64,000 bases of DNA from Catonia carolina (GCA_035578175.1 JAQMRL010000042.1:856560-920559); one strand, 5' to 3'. Counted from the first letter of the stretch, positions 33,012 through 45,635 are shown. Made by a program: numbers and translations. The notes: generated by a model from the letters alone, not told the origin.

Positions 33012-36000
33012 AGGAAGAAAAAAAAATGAAGAAAACTAGATCTGAAGAAATGAGAGGTAGTGGCGTTGATGACAAGAAAAAAAATATCTCGTTTTCTGCA
33101 GAAAATGGTCAAGCAATCTTTACATTCAATGAACGTTGATAATATAGCATATAATTAAATTTATATGATTATATATTTGCTTAAAATTTGATTTAAATTA
33201 CTCTATCATATAGTATTAATTAATTTGAATCATAATCATGTACCATTAATTTTATTTTGTAAGTATACCTGGTGTGTTTTATTTTTTGTTTAAAGAATTG
33301 AATCAAGTCTTAATTTATTAGAATAGATTGTAATTATATGATAATTTGTTAGTTTGATTGCAAAAATTACCAAAAAAATTTTTCTGAACAATTTGAATTA
33401 GAAATTAGTATATGAATTTTAAAATTTATGTGTTATTATACCTAAACATATATAGATAAACATAATAGTAAAATAAATTTGATTAACAATAGCACCCCAA
33501 GGATTTGGTGTTAGGGTAGGTGTAAGAGAATTTTAAGGGCAGGAATTAATAAAATGTATGGAACAGTTGGGATGGAAAAAAAAACATCCTATTGTATGTT
33601 AGAGGAATTATCAGTAATTGGTAAAAAGGAAAAGTAAGAATAATATCAATTGGACGATGACCATTTTAGGAAAGCTATGGGAGAGAAAGGTATCGTACTC
33701 AACCTGTGGCCTCTTGTAGATGGACGTCAAAATGGCTGAATTGTAGTTGAAGATGGAAAATTGTTCAAGTTCTTGGATTGAAGTTTCTTCTAGCTGGAAG
33801 GTTGTATTATCGAACCAAATTGTAATGTTGGAAGTTTATATTGTTGAACGGGATATGTGATGAGTCCGTAAGCAGAAAGTGTCGGTATGTTCTCATAACA
33901 GCTCTATGTTGTTTATTTTAAAAATTGATACAATTGGCTTTGATGTACAGGAACAACCAATGTATTGTAAATTTGAAGTCGAAGTGGTAATTCTTGAAGA
34001 TCTGGTAATAGAATTTCTTTAGGTAAAATCTTTGTTGAAATGTGTTATGAAAAATAGCGTTCTTGAGTTTGTTGTAACGACGTTTTTAAGTTGATACGAG
34101 AATGCGATAAATAAAATACAAGAAATTCTTCATAATGGAAAAGATTGTGAGTTCTTCTGCGTTTCATTAGCTTGAAGTCAAAAGATGATATCTTTAAAAT
34201 CATGATATTTTTGTTAGTTGAAAAAATCTTGAGGATTGTAAACTGTTGCATTCAGATGCTGCATTGTAGACTGGTACGATACGCTGGAAGTCCATTGGTC
34301 CTCTCGTTGAAAAGACAGCTGATGGTTGAGTAAAGTGGGTGAAAAATTCTTAGGAAAAATATACAGGAATACTTGGGTATGACCTAGGAATTGATTAAAT
34401 TAGGGATATGGATGCTTTAGAAATAATTGTGTCAAGAATAGGTATGGTATGTATGTTATGAAGTACATTATTGGAAGTTGGATAAACAGCGTGAGGAAGC
34501 ATAAGGGAAATTTTGATGAGTATGATAATTTTTGGGAAGGAAAACTCGTGTGAATAGGTCGTATGAGAATAGTAATGGATGGAGTGTACTATTTTACAAA
34601 AAGAAAATTTGTCTTTTGAAATGGAAATTAAAATAACCTAAATAATGTTTTTAGAAACACATTGTAACCAGATAAAAGTATTTTGTATAGTACTATATTT
34701 ATCTGTAAAGATTTATTAACTTTAATAATAGTTTGTTTTAAATTGTGCAAATTATTTTTTGGATCAAATGAAAGTTTTATAAGTTAATTAATTTTGTAAT
34801 TTCATCAACATAGTTGAAGTTAAATGAGTATGGCAGTTATTATAAAAATGTTATAAGTTGGTATTTACCATAAGTACAAAAGAATAGATCACCTGAGCAT
34901 CTACCATATGAGCAGAGAATGAGATATAATTGTAAGATAGCATTTATGAGTTTAAAACATGGACAGAAGAGTAAAATATAAGATTTAGCTTGACATGAAT
35001 AAAATATCAATATGTTAATTGGTGTTTTAAATATATATGTAACTTAATTCTAACTTAAATACTAGCTTATGAAAATATAATATAATAAATTCGCCGTGTC
35101 GCAGTGATCGTTGTTGTATACTTGAAAGTTTACGAAAAAGATTTTTTTAATTGTAATATTTTTAAGTTAAAAGTCCAAAGGAAAAATATTTTTCTAATAT
35201 ATTTATTGAACGTTAAAAGTTCCACTTGTAATAATTGTTTGTCCATGACAACGCGTAAAACAAAATTTGTTGTGTGACAAAAGTATCTGTTGTAATAAAT
35301 GTTTATTTACGAGAAGTCTTTTTATTAACACTAATTTTTTTTTTTTTTTGCGATTGTATAAGTTCTTTTGCGATCAATGTTTATCAGAGAAATTGATTGT
35401 TTAATTTTAAAAAAATATTGTGTAATAGAGTCTTTAAAATAGTTGTTTTTGTGTGAAAGGTATTTGTTACACTGATTATTTTCACTGTAATAAATGTTGT
35501 TTCAATAAATTTTCGCGAACATTTAACTGTATTAAGTAAAAAGAAGTTCGGTCATTGATTATGTAAAAATGTATTCTTGTACGTAGGTAAACCTGGTAAC
35601 TGTAGGTTGATGATCTCTGACGGATGATCATAGCTGACAGGAACTTAGTAGGATGCTGGTAGTTGAAAAACAAGATTGGTCACTGCGTTTGTCGGCTCTC
35701 TTAATGACTAATGGTATATGACTCACTTGATCTGCGGTGGTTCTGGGAGGACTCAGGAAAAATCTCCATCTGTTGACAAGTTAAAAGCAATTTAAGCTCA
35801 CAAAAATAATATAAATTGTTAATATGTGTTCCTAACAAGCTTCGTTGTAGTAAAAAAAATCATCATAGAGGGAAATAATTATTAAATACATGAATAAATA
35901 GTTAATGATTATAAATAAATATATGTATAATGACAAGTGATTAAAAGTTTGTAAGATTATAAGTATATAAGATGGTAAGTCGTGAGGAGTACATTTACAT

Positions 36001-39000
36001 GCTAGTTTAGAAAAATTATCCCATTGTAATGCGCAAAACAAAAAAATTATCTGTAGACTGTGAACTATTTTGTAATAAAAATCTACTATGTTCTTCTGAA
36101 ACAGGAAGCATCAATCAATAGTCTAACTAATCTATTAATATTTATTTCATCGCTTAAAAACTAAAACTCTTCTTGAGTAAATACTGTCTTACAAACTAAA
36201 GTTCTTGCTGAATAAATATATCGTCTTAAAGTCTAAAGTAGAAAATGAAATCAACTGAAAACGTTGTACTGACTGAATAGCACATACATAACTACACCTA
36301 GCCAGGACCTAGGCATAGAGGGCACAAGGCTCCTTTCCAGCGATGCCAGAAACCATGACTTCCTTGTACTTGAAGTTTGAGATGAGAAAATATAAAAACA
36401 GTAATATACTTATAACTAAAATGCTTGTAGTGTAACTTGTAACTCATAAAATCATAATTCCTTAACCTAATATTCAATAATAATCATTCATATAATATAA
36501 CATCAATTATTTAACGGGTGACTGCTGAAGATTAAAAACATTGCGCTGAAGGTGATGCACTAATGTAACTATGTCTAGCCAGGTCCTAGACACAGAGGGC
36601 ACAAGGTTCCTTTCTGGCGGATGCCAGAAACCGTGACTTCCTTGTACTTGAGATTCATAAATAATAAAATAATAAAATCATCCATCGTTGGAGTGGCTTA
36701 AAAACTAAAATGAAGGCTGAAAATAATCTTATCACTAACTTAAATCTAATTATGTTGTAGTAAAATCTGAGAACAGCAATGTAAAATGAATGTATTTAGA
36801 AGTAGAAGGAATGGAATGGGATAAACTCACGACAAATGCTAAAAAAAATTAATAGGAAAAGTAAGGGCATGGATATAAGGGAAAAAATAAACAAAATTAG
36901 CATACAAAGGTGTTTACAAAGGTAGGAAACCTAATAAAAAGCTAACATGTCTTCAAACAAGTCGTACCTCATTCTAATTATTGAAAAAAATCTAGGGATA
37001 GCAAAGAAAATCCTAACAGGACATTGTATGTGGTGTGAAAATTAGGAAAAATACCTGAAAATTTAGAAACAAGTTTCATGAATCAACGGAAAGTTAACTC
37101 CGGACAAAAATGGGCAGAAAACAGAGTAAAGAAACCCAAAAACAAGAAGAACGGACACACGTCGGGCAAAAATTTGGAGAAACAACAAAAAAGATAGAAG
37201 GAAAAATGCACTACGATTGCCCCCTGATTCAAACGCTCACAAACACACACGCAATCACACAATCAGAGACAGCCAACATTCATTTGCATTCATCCATCAC
37301 ATACAATCTTGATTGGATAGAAAATCTTACTCTGTGGGTAAAGTACCTCGCTTCTCGGAACCCAACCCGAGAAGATAGGTAAAGAATAAGACTTTGTACT
37401 CAATCGAGTCAGGGCAAATGGTAGACATTGGAAAAACACAAGGACAAGGTAAGGGATCGAAGGAAGCTACCCCTCAATACAAACTGAACACAATTAGGCG
37501 TCCCTAGGAGCTTTCCGAAGTGTGATAACTCATGGAAGAAAGGTAACTTAAATAAAAATATGTGAAATGAAAGTAAACTGGTAAAAATGAATGAAAAACA
37601 GCTGACACTAATGAAACATACTGAAGGCTATCTAACATTAAATAAGAATAAAATGGAAAGTACTTCAGAAACCAACTGTCAGTGAAGAAAATTGGGAAAT
37701 ATAGGTAAAAACTTGTTGAAGTGCGATGACGGATTGAGAACAACATGAAGTAAATAATAAAAGAAACATCTTATAAAAGGTAAACCTATAAATAAAATTC
37801 AAGCATCAAAATAAAAGATAAAAATGTAACTACAGTATAATCGAATGCCTAGTGAAAACTGGTCACTAAATTGAGACATTAAGAAAAGAGTCAGTAATGA
37901 ATAAATAAATAAAATAAGAGAAAATCACATCGTCCAAAAATGAAAATTGTTGTAAAATCTAATGTAAATTGAATCAGAATGTTAAAATAATGAGAATATA
38001 ACTGAAGCATTGGTAATTATAGAAATAAAATATGCCTCAAAAATTAATTGTAAAATCTAATGTAAAATATGAATGGAACCACAGATCAAGAAACCCAGAG
38101 ACGAGAAGTCATGAATATTAGAAAACTAGAAATAATTCTATGAACTTAGGATAATTATAACCTAACTGAAATATAGGTAAATATATCATCTAAAACCCTA
38201 AAATCTAAATTAAGTTTAAAAACCCAAATAAAATTCAAAATGACAGGAAAATAATCATGAAATCGTCACTCATTAAGAACTGTTTAACATAACAAATCCA
38301 TAAGCAAGTTTTAAATGATAATGAATAAAAATAATATTAAACAACAGTAGTTATATTTATAAAGTGTGAAGGTGATTGAACTTTCATTTTAAAGAAAATT
38401 TAGATTAATAAAATTCAGTGCGATCAGCACTTTGTAAATATCATCAAATCATGTAAAATTCTAATTTAAATCCAAAATTAATTTGAAAAATTAATTCATA
38501 TTACAGTTCTTAAGAAGCTACCTATTTCATGTTTATTAAACACTGGATAAATAAAATAGTCAAGTAGATAAGACAATTTCTGTAAGATAACAAACATAGG
38601 CATGATAAAACCTACAAAAAAAAAATAGGCATGAAGAAAAAGAATTATAAACTTATTACAGGAGGAAAATAGTGACTGAATAAAATGAACAGAGAAGAGC
38701 AAAAATTAAAGGGTCAAAAAAAAACTAAATTGAAATATGGATTGGAAAGAAAAATAACAGCTGTAATACTTGAAAACAAAAAGTCCACATTTGCGGGAAG
38801 AAATTGTGAAAAAAAAAAACGCGAAAATTAAAACCCGTAAAAGTACATTATAGAAAAACTAATAAAATGACCATATGAAGTGAAATAACATGTAACCAGA
38901 AGCGAGATAACGCGTAAATAAATCTACGTACATGAGAAGTTATGTATTAAAGTATATAGAAATGAAAACAGATTATATAAAATCGGTAACGTTAGACGTA

Positions 39001-40494
39001 AAATTACATAGAAAAAAATAAACACATAGTAATCATTAAAACTGAATATAAAAATTATGAGTGTAAAATGAATTGTTTATACTTGCAATTGTTTTACTAA
39101 ATACTTAGTACAAAGATTCCTGTAGAATATAGGTAGTGGAGTTGATTGAACTGTCTTGTCAGAATGAAACAGCTGTTCTGGTATTGTCAATGAAAACTGT
39201 GTTGTCTTAGTATTCTTAAGAATGATCTCTGCTTTCTCTCATCCAATTACCCTGGTATATTATGCAAAAACAAGAAAAACATATATTAGTTTGAGTTTTA
39301 TGACATAAAATTATTAATACTAATTAAAAGTAATTTGAAAAATTTACTGCCTAAATATGAGTTAGACAAATTCGCCAATGACGGCAACTAAAAATTTTGC
39401 ATAAAGTGAAATTGTTTAAAAAAAAGCACCCAAATGTAACGTAGGTACATAGTCTTGAGATTTATAAAATGCACCTAAAATTGAGCAATAATTCGGTAAT
39501 AAACCGCTGTAAAAATTATCATAATTTTATAAATTAGTTATTTCATTAAATTAAGAAACATCCAGTCGTGACGAAAAACTTCATAAATAATTTTCCACAC
39601 AAATACTTCTGTATATATTGGATTGCAAAGGCAAATCACTGAATAATAGTACAGAACTTGTTTTGCTGTGAACAGCTATTTACGCATAGAAATAGCTTAA
39701 CTGTAATTATAACAACAACGAAAAATTAAATTACCACCTGAAAACATGTAAAATTTTATTAACAAATAAGTAAATAAGTGCAAACAATACAAATAAATAA
39801 TTTTAAAACACAGTTATAGTATTTATTAGGAGATTACAGAAAAAGATAGGAAAACCTAGAAGACATTCAATGAAAAAAAAAGTGCATTGGAAAGGCCTGA
39901 AAATCAGATACAATAAAACCTAAATTGAACAAACAATAAAACAAGTATTGTTAAAAACTGATCGTAGCTGTAAGGCAATAGGTGAAATAACGAAAGATGA
40001 ACAAACAAAAGAAAAAATACAGAAAACAAATTGAACCAACCTGCGTCAGACGTAAGACGTATCAATACTGAATGGAAACGCAATATTGCACCACACTGAC
40101 TAATGTGAAACCAAAATTTTCAAATAGAAGGGAATAGAACAATGAACATAGAACAGGTTTAGGAAGACCAAGGCCTAAAAACTGCCCGATGTAAACAAAC
40201 GAAGGGTCGGGTGCATGAAACCCCTTATAAAAATATAACAAAATCTATCTTTGGACAAAGGCATAATATTGTAAACGAAATCTCTGAATAGAAGTCAAGT
40301 AAGAGAAAAAAAATACAGTATTTGTTACTTACAGAAACATCCCTCAATTATTCCTAACCTGAAAAACGCTTAAAATACCATAATTAAAAAATTTAATATA
40401 TTAAAATTAACATGTAACTTAGCTTAGCAATATAGGTATTAAATGTAACTAACAAAAAATTTTAAAATCATGTGTCTTGTCATTGAATCAAAAT
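33012..40494 (-). other. Interior of the LTR element, non-coding
   Basis: 7.5 kb, very AT-rich. No ORF reaches 100 codons and none shows a retroviral-type motif on either strand. An ~82-bp segment containing GAGGGCACAAGG and GATGCCAGAAACC is directly repeated at about 36297-36378 and 36574-36656. Otherwise featureless to the eye. Confidence 0.75.
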
Positions 40495-40512
40495 CACGGC
40501 GCTACTCCACCA
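40495..40512 (-). promoter_or_regulatory. Putative primer-binding site of the LTR element
   Basis: Reverse complement reads TGGTGGAGTAGCGCCGTG, five bases from the end of the 5' LTR (spacer TAATT). It starts TGG, as required to pair with a tRNA CCA end. The tRNA is not identified. Confidence 0.6.
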
Positions 40513-40517
40513 AATTA

Positions 40518-42220
40518 TGTAGTATAAAAATGATGTAAAATACAACAAGGTGCTTCCACCAAATTATGTAGTATAAAAATGATGTAAAATACAACAAGGT
40601 GCTTCCACCAAATTATGTAGTATAAAAATGAAGTAGTAAAACCATTTTTGTAGTAAAAATGAAGTTACATAAAGCACGGCGAACTGCACCATTTGTGTAA
40701 GGTGTTTTGCAGAGATAATGCGGGGGCTTCCACCATCCAATTTTAGAATCCAACCAGACGCTGAAATTGGACTCAGGGGATTATTGGCAACCCAGACTTG
40801 AACAACGCAGCTCTATTGATGGTAAAAACTCGCTTTTAGTACTGCGAAGGTTTGGTTGAAGAACCACACAGGTCTAGACGCAATGACATTTTACACAGAA
40901 AGAAAAATAATAAAAAAAAATTAATGAGTAGCTAAAATAATTTATTAAAGAATAACTAAAAACTAAATAAAATAGATAATATTATGAATTTAAGTAAACG
41001 GTTAATTCGTATAGAATTTAAAAAAAATTTGGTTAAATAACAATACAGTTTAAGAAAAAATAAAATAAAATTTGGAAAAAAATTTAATATTAACAAAACT
41101 TGATTTAACTATAGAAAATACTTAATATGAATAATAATAAATTATTAGGAACATTTAAGAAAACAAAACTATTTTTAAAGTCCCTGGACTGAAACGGGAA
41201 AAGAAATCTCTTGGGCAGAGTTTAATAAATGATTAAGTGAAGAAAAATAAATACAGAAATGTATTTATTTTTCGGAGGAAAAAACAAAATAAAATTAAGA
41301 CATAAAAAAAATGAATTGTGAGTTGAAATTTAGTAAAAGAATTACTTAGAAAAATTTAAGTAATTCAGTGGCCATTGAACAAGAGTTTAAAAAGAAAAAA
41401 ATGTCATATTTTAAAGATTTAAATAATTTAAAAGAAAACGAAAGATACTGAAATTAGATAATGTTTTGTTACTTAAAACTATTTAAAAAAATTTAAAAAA
41501 AGAAAAAGAGAGATTTATTTATAAATAGGATATTTAAAACACCATAATAATATTAAGAAACATTATGAATTTAAATTTAATAAAAAATAGATTAAAAAAA
41601 AATTGTTTAAGTTAAACCTGAAAAAATTATTAAACATGGTACTTAAATTTAAATTTAGGTAATTTTCCCATATTGGGAAAGAAAAATTATTTACCTGTAA
41701 AATTTGATCCTATCGGTACGACCTCCTGTCCAAGACAAGCGTAAAATCTCAACGCACACAAAGGCAAAAAAAGGTCATTCCCCTAACGTTCACGAATGGA
41801 AACGTTCGAGGCTGCGAAAAATGCCGATACATCGGAAATACTATAAATTTAAACGAGGAAAAATATATGAAAGAATTAAAACGACAGTAACAGAGAGAGA
41901 GAGAGAGAAAATCAATCGTGTAAGATAGAAAGAGAGAGAGATACAAATTACACGTGTTAGCAACTGAACAATAAAGAAGCAGCGACAAAAATGAAATCGG
42001 ACACCGGACGTGAGCCTAAGAATTAAAAACGTAAATTTAAATACGGAATGAAAATCTAATGAAATAAAACCAACTGGAAATAAATGAATAAAATAATTAG
42101 ATTTAATGAAGAAAATTACATAACCCTTAAAATATAATAAATCCGGCACAAAAATCAGAAAAACGGGATTGTAAATGAATTGAGAGGATTTTGGAGACAA
42201 AATCTTAGAAATTCATTACA
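40518..42220 (-). repeat. 5' LTR (right copy), 1703 bp
   Basis: Partner of 31297-32999, same length. Its terminal 49-bp tandem units each contain TAATTTGGTGGA on the - strand, the same sequence that forms the LTR/primer-site junction, so the LTR edge appears to have grown by duplicating that junction. Confidence 0.92.
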
Positions 42221-42330
42221 AAGGGACCAGCCGAAAGGGTGGTTTGAACCTCTAGAGGGGTTTCGTTCCTCATAAACACATTCAGTGCCGTGTCAATGTA
42301 CGCGGCGAATATTGATTACGATAGAATTAA

Positions 42331-43226
42331 CCCTTTCAGTGCCACCATGATCTCTTTCACGATGGTTGTGCATAAAATGCCAAGCCACTTTTGATCTATA
42401 AACCAAGCATATTTGTTTAATTAGATTACAGATAAAGTAATAATTTTAGAGACTTGAAATTTTGGTCTTACCTTGAAAATAGATGAAGAATTGCATACAC
42501 ATGATCAAAACTAATGCTTGTCTTTTTTAAAAAATTAAAAAAAAATTTTAATTCAGTACAAGCAACCGAAGAAAATTGTTTTTTACACTTTCACACAAGA
42601 TAACTAGTTAATATTTATATTTTTTACACAAGTTGGCACATCTATCATGTAGCCCATTTAATTTTGAACAAAACCGTATTGAATTTGTTTATAAATTGTC
42701 ACTACAAACATACTTATTGAGGATATTAGTTCAGCATGACGCGACAGAAAATTTGAGTATTTATAAAAAATTACAATTGTATAGTTTCTAACATAGGTTC
42801 ACTTTCAGAGCCTGTACACAAAGCTAACTCGCAAATTTCATCATCGTCAAGACCAAAATATAATTTATCTTCCGACATTATAAAGAAATAAACCAATCAC
42901 TAACACAAATAGTTGCAAAACTAAACACAAAATACAACAGTAGAGGTTATACACGCTGTTATAAAATGTCAACAACGGACTCGACACAACACGAGAACAC
43001 CGGCCTGTTAGATCGCTTGTAAAATCGTCACCGTACATCCAAAGAGGCTAAAAATATACGGTCATGTACAGCAATAACTGCTCTTTCGTTTAAGAGTAAA
43101 AACAGCACAATCTGTTGAGAACTGAGAGTACTACAGTGGTTTGAAACTGGCGGCCGATTTGATCGGCCATGGCAATTTACGCACAAGCAATCGTGGCCGA
43201 TTGAATCGGCCATGGCACTGAAAGGG
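42331..43226 (-). mobile_element. piggyBac deletion derivative (TTAA, CCCTTTCAGTGCCA termini)
   Basis: Flanked by TTAA (42327-42330, 43227-43230). Perfect terminal inverted repeat CCCTTTCAGTGCCA, with further subterminal GATCGGCCATGGCA words at the right. 896 bp. A 35-codon transposase-like N-terminus is at 42771-42878 on the - strand; the rest of the ~2-kb gene is missing. Confidence 0.9.
42771..42878 (-). pseudogene. piggyBac-type transposase N-terminal stub
   Basis: ATG at 42878 opens MSEDKLYFGLDDDEICELAL, then CTGSESEPMLETIQL and a stop. A short acidic start with D/E runs is typical of piggyBac transposase N-termini. It lies in the correct orientation for a gene starting near the right terminus. 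No catalytic part remains. Confidence 0.55.
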
Positions 43227-43230
43227 TTAA

Positions 43231-43657
43231 ATGAGACGTAAAATGTCTTTACCGAATTATGGACGTGGTAGGATTACCATGCAGAGATTTTTGTGACCGA
43301 TAGATGTGGTAGGACTACCACTTTGATATTTCAAAAACACTTTTCGCCACCGGCTTGTTGCACAATCCCATGTTTGTAGTCTGTAAGTTGTTTTGCATTT
43401 CAAAAGCTTTTCTAGCCTGAACAACCGTACTTTTTGATAAAACAAGTGATATCAAAAAGTACGCTTGTGCTTGTTGATATCACTTGTGCTTCTACCATTC
43501 TTGTTATTTTACTCCCTAGATAGCAGAACAAAAAAAAAATATTTTGTGACCTCACATTTTTTTGTAACATTTTATGATAAATATGAAAATTTCAAAATAC
43601 AAGCTTTGTAGAGAATTTTTTTTTTGTTGAAGACTGTTTTTGATTCATAGTAAAAAA
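43231..43657. other. Intergenic/intronic segment with short palindromes
   Basis: GTGGTAGGATTACCA and GTGGTAGGACTACCAC (about 43265 and 43306) are two related palindromes 41 bp apart. GTACTTTTTGATA pairs with TATCAAAAAGTAC near 43430-43461. No gene seen. Confidence 0.4.
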
Positions 43658-44625
43658 TCTGGTGTGAAACACTCACACAACTTTCTCTTGCCAGTGGAAA
43701 TAATTAACAATAAACCTAACATTAGTAATAAAATATTAGAAATGAACAAAAAACTAACCTCAACAAACATAACCTAATTTTAATCATGAGTGAAAGACGC
43801 AAAATGAAAATCGTCCTCAGTTTGGCTTAGAAATACGGAAAATCACTCTTTCTCTCTAAACTAGGCTCTGTAGAGAGAAATGTTTTAATAAAAGTTGTAG
43901 ATCTTTTAATTTTCTATAAATTTAATTAAATACACTTTTGTCGTAAAATGCATACTAAGGCCGAAATCTTAAAAAAATCAATTTTTCACACATTTTCGTG
44001 AGAAAAAAAACAGAAAATCGCAAATTAGCGCTAAACTAAGCGTTATACAAAAAATTGTTTAAAATAAAAGTTGTAGAATTTTCAATTCTCTACAACTTTT
44101 ATTATATAAAGTTTTGCGCTAAAATGCATATTAAAGCTGTAATCTTAAAAAAACAACGTTTTTACGTGAAAAACAGCCTCACCCAGAATTTCAGCAAACA
44201 TGACGCCTACCCTATCTTGTAGAGAATAAAAAATTGAGTAAACCAGGCGATTTTAAATAAAATCGTAGGACCAGTTTTTGAGAAAATCGCAAAAAAGTGA
44301 AAAATTACACGAATAAACTACCACTTCCAGTTGACCGATTTTGATGAAAATGTTCGTGTCGAGTCTGGTAGTGGTACGTAACTTAAGTTTCAAGTTTCAA
44401 GTTCGTACGATGTTCCGTTCTTGAGATATTCTGTTCACACACAGACACACACACACACACACACACAGACACACACACACACACACACAGACCAATCGCT
44501 AAAAACATGTTTTTTGGGTTCAGGGGGTCTGAAAACGTATAGATCCGGTGAAAACTCGATTTCGAAAAATCGACATGAAAACAATACTTTCCTTCCTATA
44601 TATTCATATAGGCAAGAGAAAGTAA
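43658..44625 (+). mobile_element. Family A copy 12
   Basis: Complete copy with a (CA)n tract interrupted by CAGACA (44437-44490). It ends AAGTAA directly against family B sequence (CGAGGAGTAAGGTGG), so family B copy 4 starts at this junction. Confidence 0.85.
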
Positions 44626-44867
44626 CGAGGAGTAAGGTGGTTTACCATTGCCACAACTCACTGAGTTGAAAGAGTATGCTTATCAGCATGCCAGGCCCTC
44701 CGAAAAGCACTCACTTTCCACCCTGCAAATTACACCTTCTTCACTTCATTCAAAAATAATTCTTTATAATGCATCCTGCAGTTTGAAATTATTTCTATTT
44801 CATATAATGAATTAATATAATAATTTCACTAACCTTCTTTTTAAACTGCGTCACCTTTATTGTAATT

Positions 44868-44911
44868 TCTACTTACACGTGTTTCGGTGGATCCACCATC
44901 ATCAGAGTAAA
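44868..44911 (-). ncRNA. Hammerhead-like ribozyme motif, left arm
   Basis: On the - strand: CTGATGA core, a GGTGGATCCACC stem II, GAAA core, a minimal stem III (C-ACGT-G), then TA. Stem I is TTTACT pairing with AGTAGA (one G-U). Hammerheads with short stem III are known in Penelope pLTRs. One unpaired U between CTGATGA and stem II departs from the consensus and could reduce activity. Confidence 0.6.
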
Positions 44912-45018
44912 TGAAAAATTGAAACTAAAAAATTTTTTCACATTTATTTAAAATTTACAGAAGATGGTACATCTTCAGTCACTTGTATAAAACTGATTTA
45001 AAATTAATTTATTTTAAT

Positions 45019-45339
45019 TTATCCCTTCTCATATTTACTGTAGATAGCAGCAGCAGTCAATATCACTTCATCATTCCTAAATTTTATTTGTTCATTCAAA
45101 ATGTCCTGCTTTTGCTCTTTCAAATATTTATAAATATGGAACATCTCATATTTCTCAATTTTATTTTTATTCTCTATATTACATTGTTCTATTATATTGA
45201 AATGTTCATCTATTTTACCAAATTTATGTCTTTCTTCTTTTATATGATTGGTATAGTTAGATATAATGTAGTCACATTTCAGTGCTTTTTTATGTTCATT
45301 ATACCTCACTTGAAAATTACGACTAGTCATACCAATGTA
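45019..45339 (-). pseudogene. Penelope GIY-YIG endonuclease C-terminal fragment
   Basis: The frame starts at the break with YIGMTSRNFQVRYNEHKKAL, continues NYTNHIKEERHKFGKID, and ends YKYLKEQKQDILNEQIKFRN and ILTAAAIYSKYEKG stop. 'YiG.T.R.f..R..EHkk' and '.h...e.Hkf' are GIY-YIG endonuclease motifs as found in Penelope proteins. The GIY half and the whole RT are missing, so it is a C-terminal stub of about 105 residues, open and unshifted. Confidence 0.88.
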
Positions 45340-45348
45340 ATTTTTTCA

Positions 45349-45395
45349 TTTACTCTGATGATGGTGGTGGATCCACCGAAACAAGTGTAAGTAGG
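45349..45395 (+). ncRNA. Hammerhead-like ribozyme motif, right arm
   Basis: Same fold in opposite orientation: TTTACT stem I, CTGATGA, stem II lengthened by an extra GGT, GAAA, C-AAGT-G stem III, TA, then AGTAGG (weaker stem I). It is a mutated sister of the left-arm motif. Confidence 0.55.
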
Positions 45396-45635
45396 AATAA
45401 AATAAAGGTGACGCAGTTTAAAAAGAAGGTTAGTGAAATTATTATATTAATTCATTATATGGAATAGAAATTCTTCACTTCATTCACCACAGGGTCCAAC
45501 TGTATGATGAAATTCATTACTCTCAGAGGAGATAACTCTGACTAGTGTCTCTTTTACAGCTCTACCTCTTCTATTCTTATATAGTTTAGTCGTATAAGTG
45601 GCTGACTATGTGATGATAAGAAACCCAACTATTTT

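Larger units (their letters stand above)
31297..42220 (-). mobile_element. Young 10.9-kb LTR retroelement without recognisable genes
   Basis: Two 1703-bp direct LTRs (31297-32999 and 40518-42220), each TG...CA, enclose 7518 bp. The 4-bp flank AAGG is duplicated (31293-31296, 42221-42224), and the host family B sequence is continuous when it is removed. Orientation is -: next to the left LTR is a purine tract (reverse complement AAGGGGGGGGAG, 33000-33011), and next to the right LTR is a primer-binding-like TGGTGGAGTAGCGCCGTG (reverse complement of 40495-40512). The interior has only short ORFs, none resembling gag, protease, RT or integrase. This fits a large retrotransposon derivative (LARD) moved by another element. 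Confidence 0.9.
44752..45470 (-). mobile_element. Penelope-like element, 5'-truncated, inverted terminal repeats
   Basis: 719 bp flanked by an exact 15-bp duplication TTCTTCACTTCATTC (44737-44751, 45471-45485). Inverted arms of about 120 bp (about 44793-44915 and 45345-45468) carry TTAGTGAAATTATTATATTA and GGTGACGCAGTTTAAAAAGA, each with a hammerhead-like core. Between them on the - strand is the GIY-YIG endonuclease C-terminus. This is the expected anatomy of a truncated Penelope retroelement with an inverted pLTR joined at its 5' break. Confidence 0.88.
44626..45635 (-). mobile_element. Family B SINE copy 4, split by Penelope and family A
   Basis: Reverse-oriented family B at 44626-44751 and 45486-45635. 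A last scrap continues after family A copy 13 (TTTAGCCCTGGACCAAACAG, about 46669). The first break is the Penelope fragment, with TTCTTCACTTCATTC duplicated. The second is family A, inserted in a T-run. Confidence 0.8.

Noticed and set aside
36297..36656. Direct repeats inside the LTR element as a CRISPR-like or satellite array
   Set aside because: Only two imperfect 82-bp copies, 277 bp apart; a simple internal duplication.
34045..38702. Possible gag-pol ORFs inside the LTR element
   Set aside because: All frames are short and AT-driven. No Cys-His box, protease DSG/DTG, YxDD or integrase motifs were seen on either strand.
44983..45390. 135-codon hydrophobic + strand ORF
   Set aside because: Antisense shadow of the Penelope GIY-YIG reading frame.
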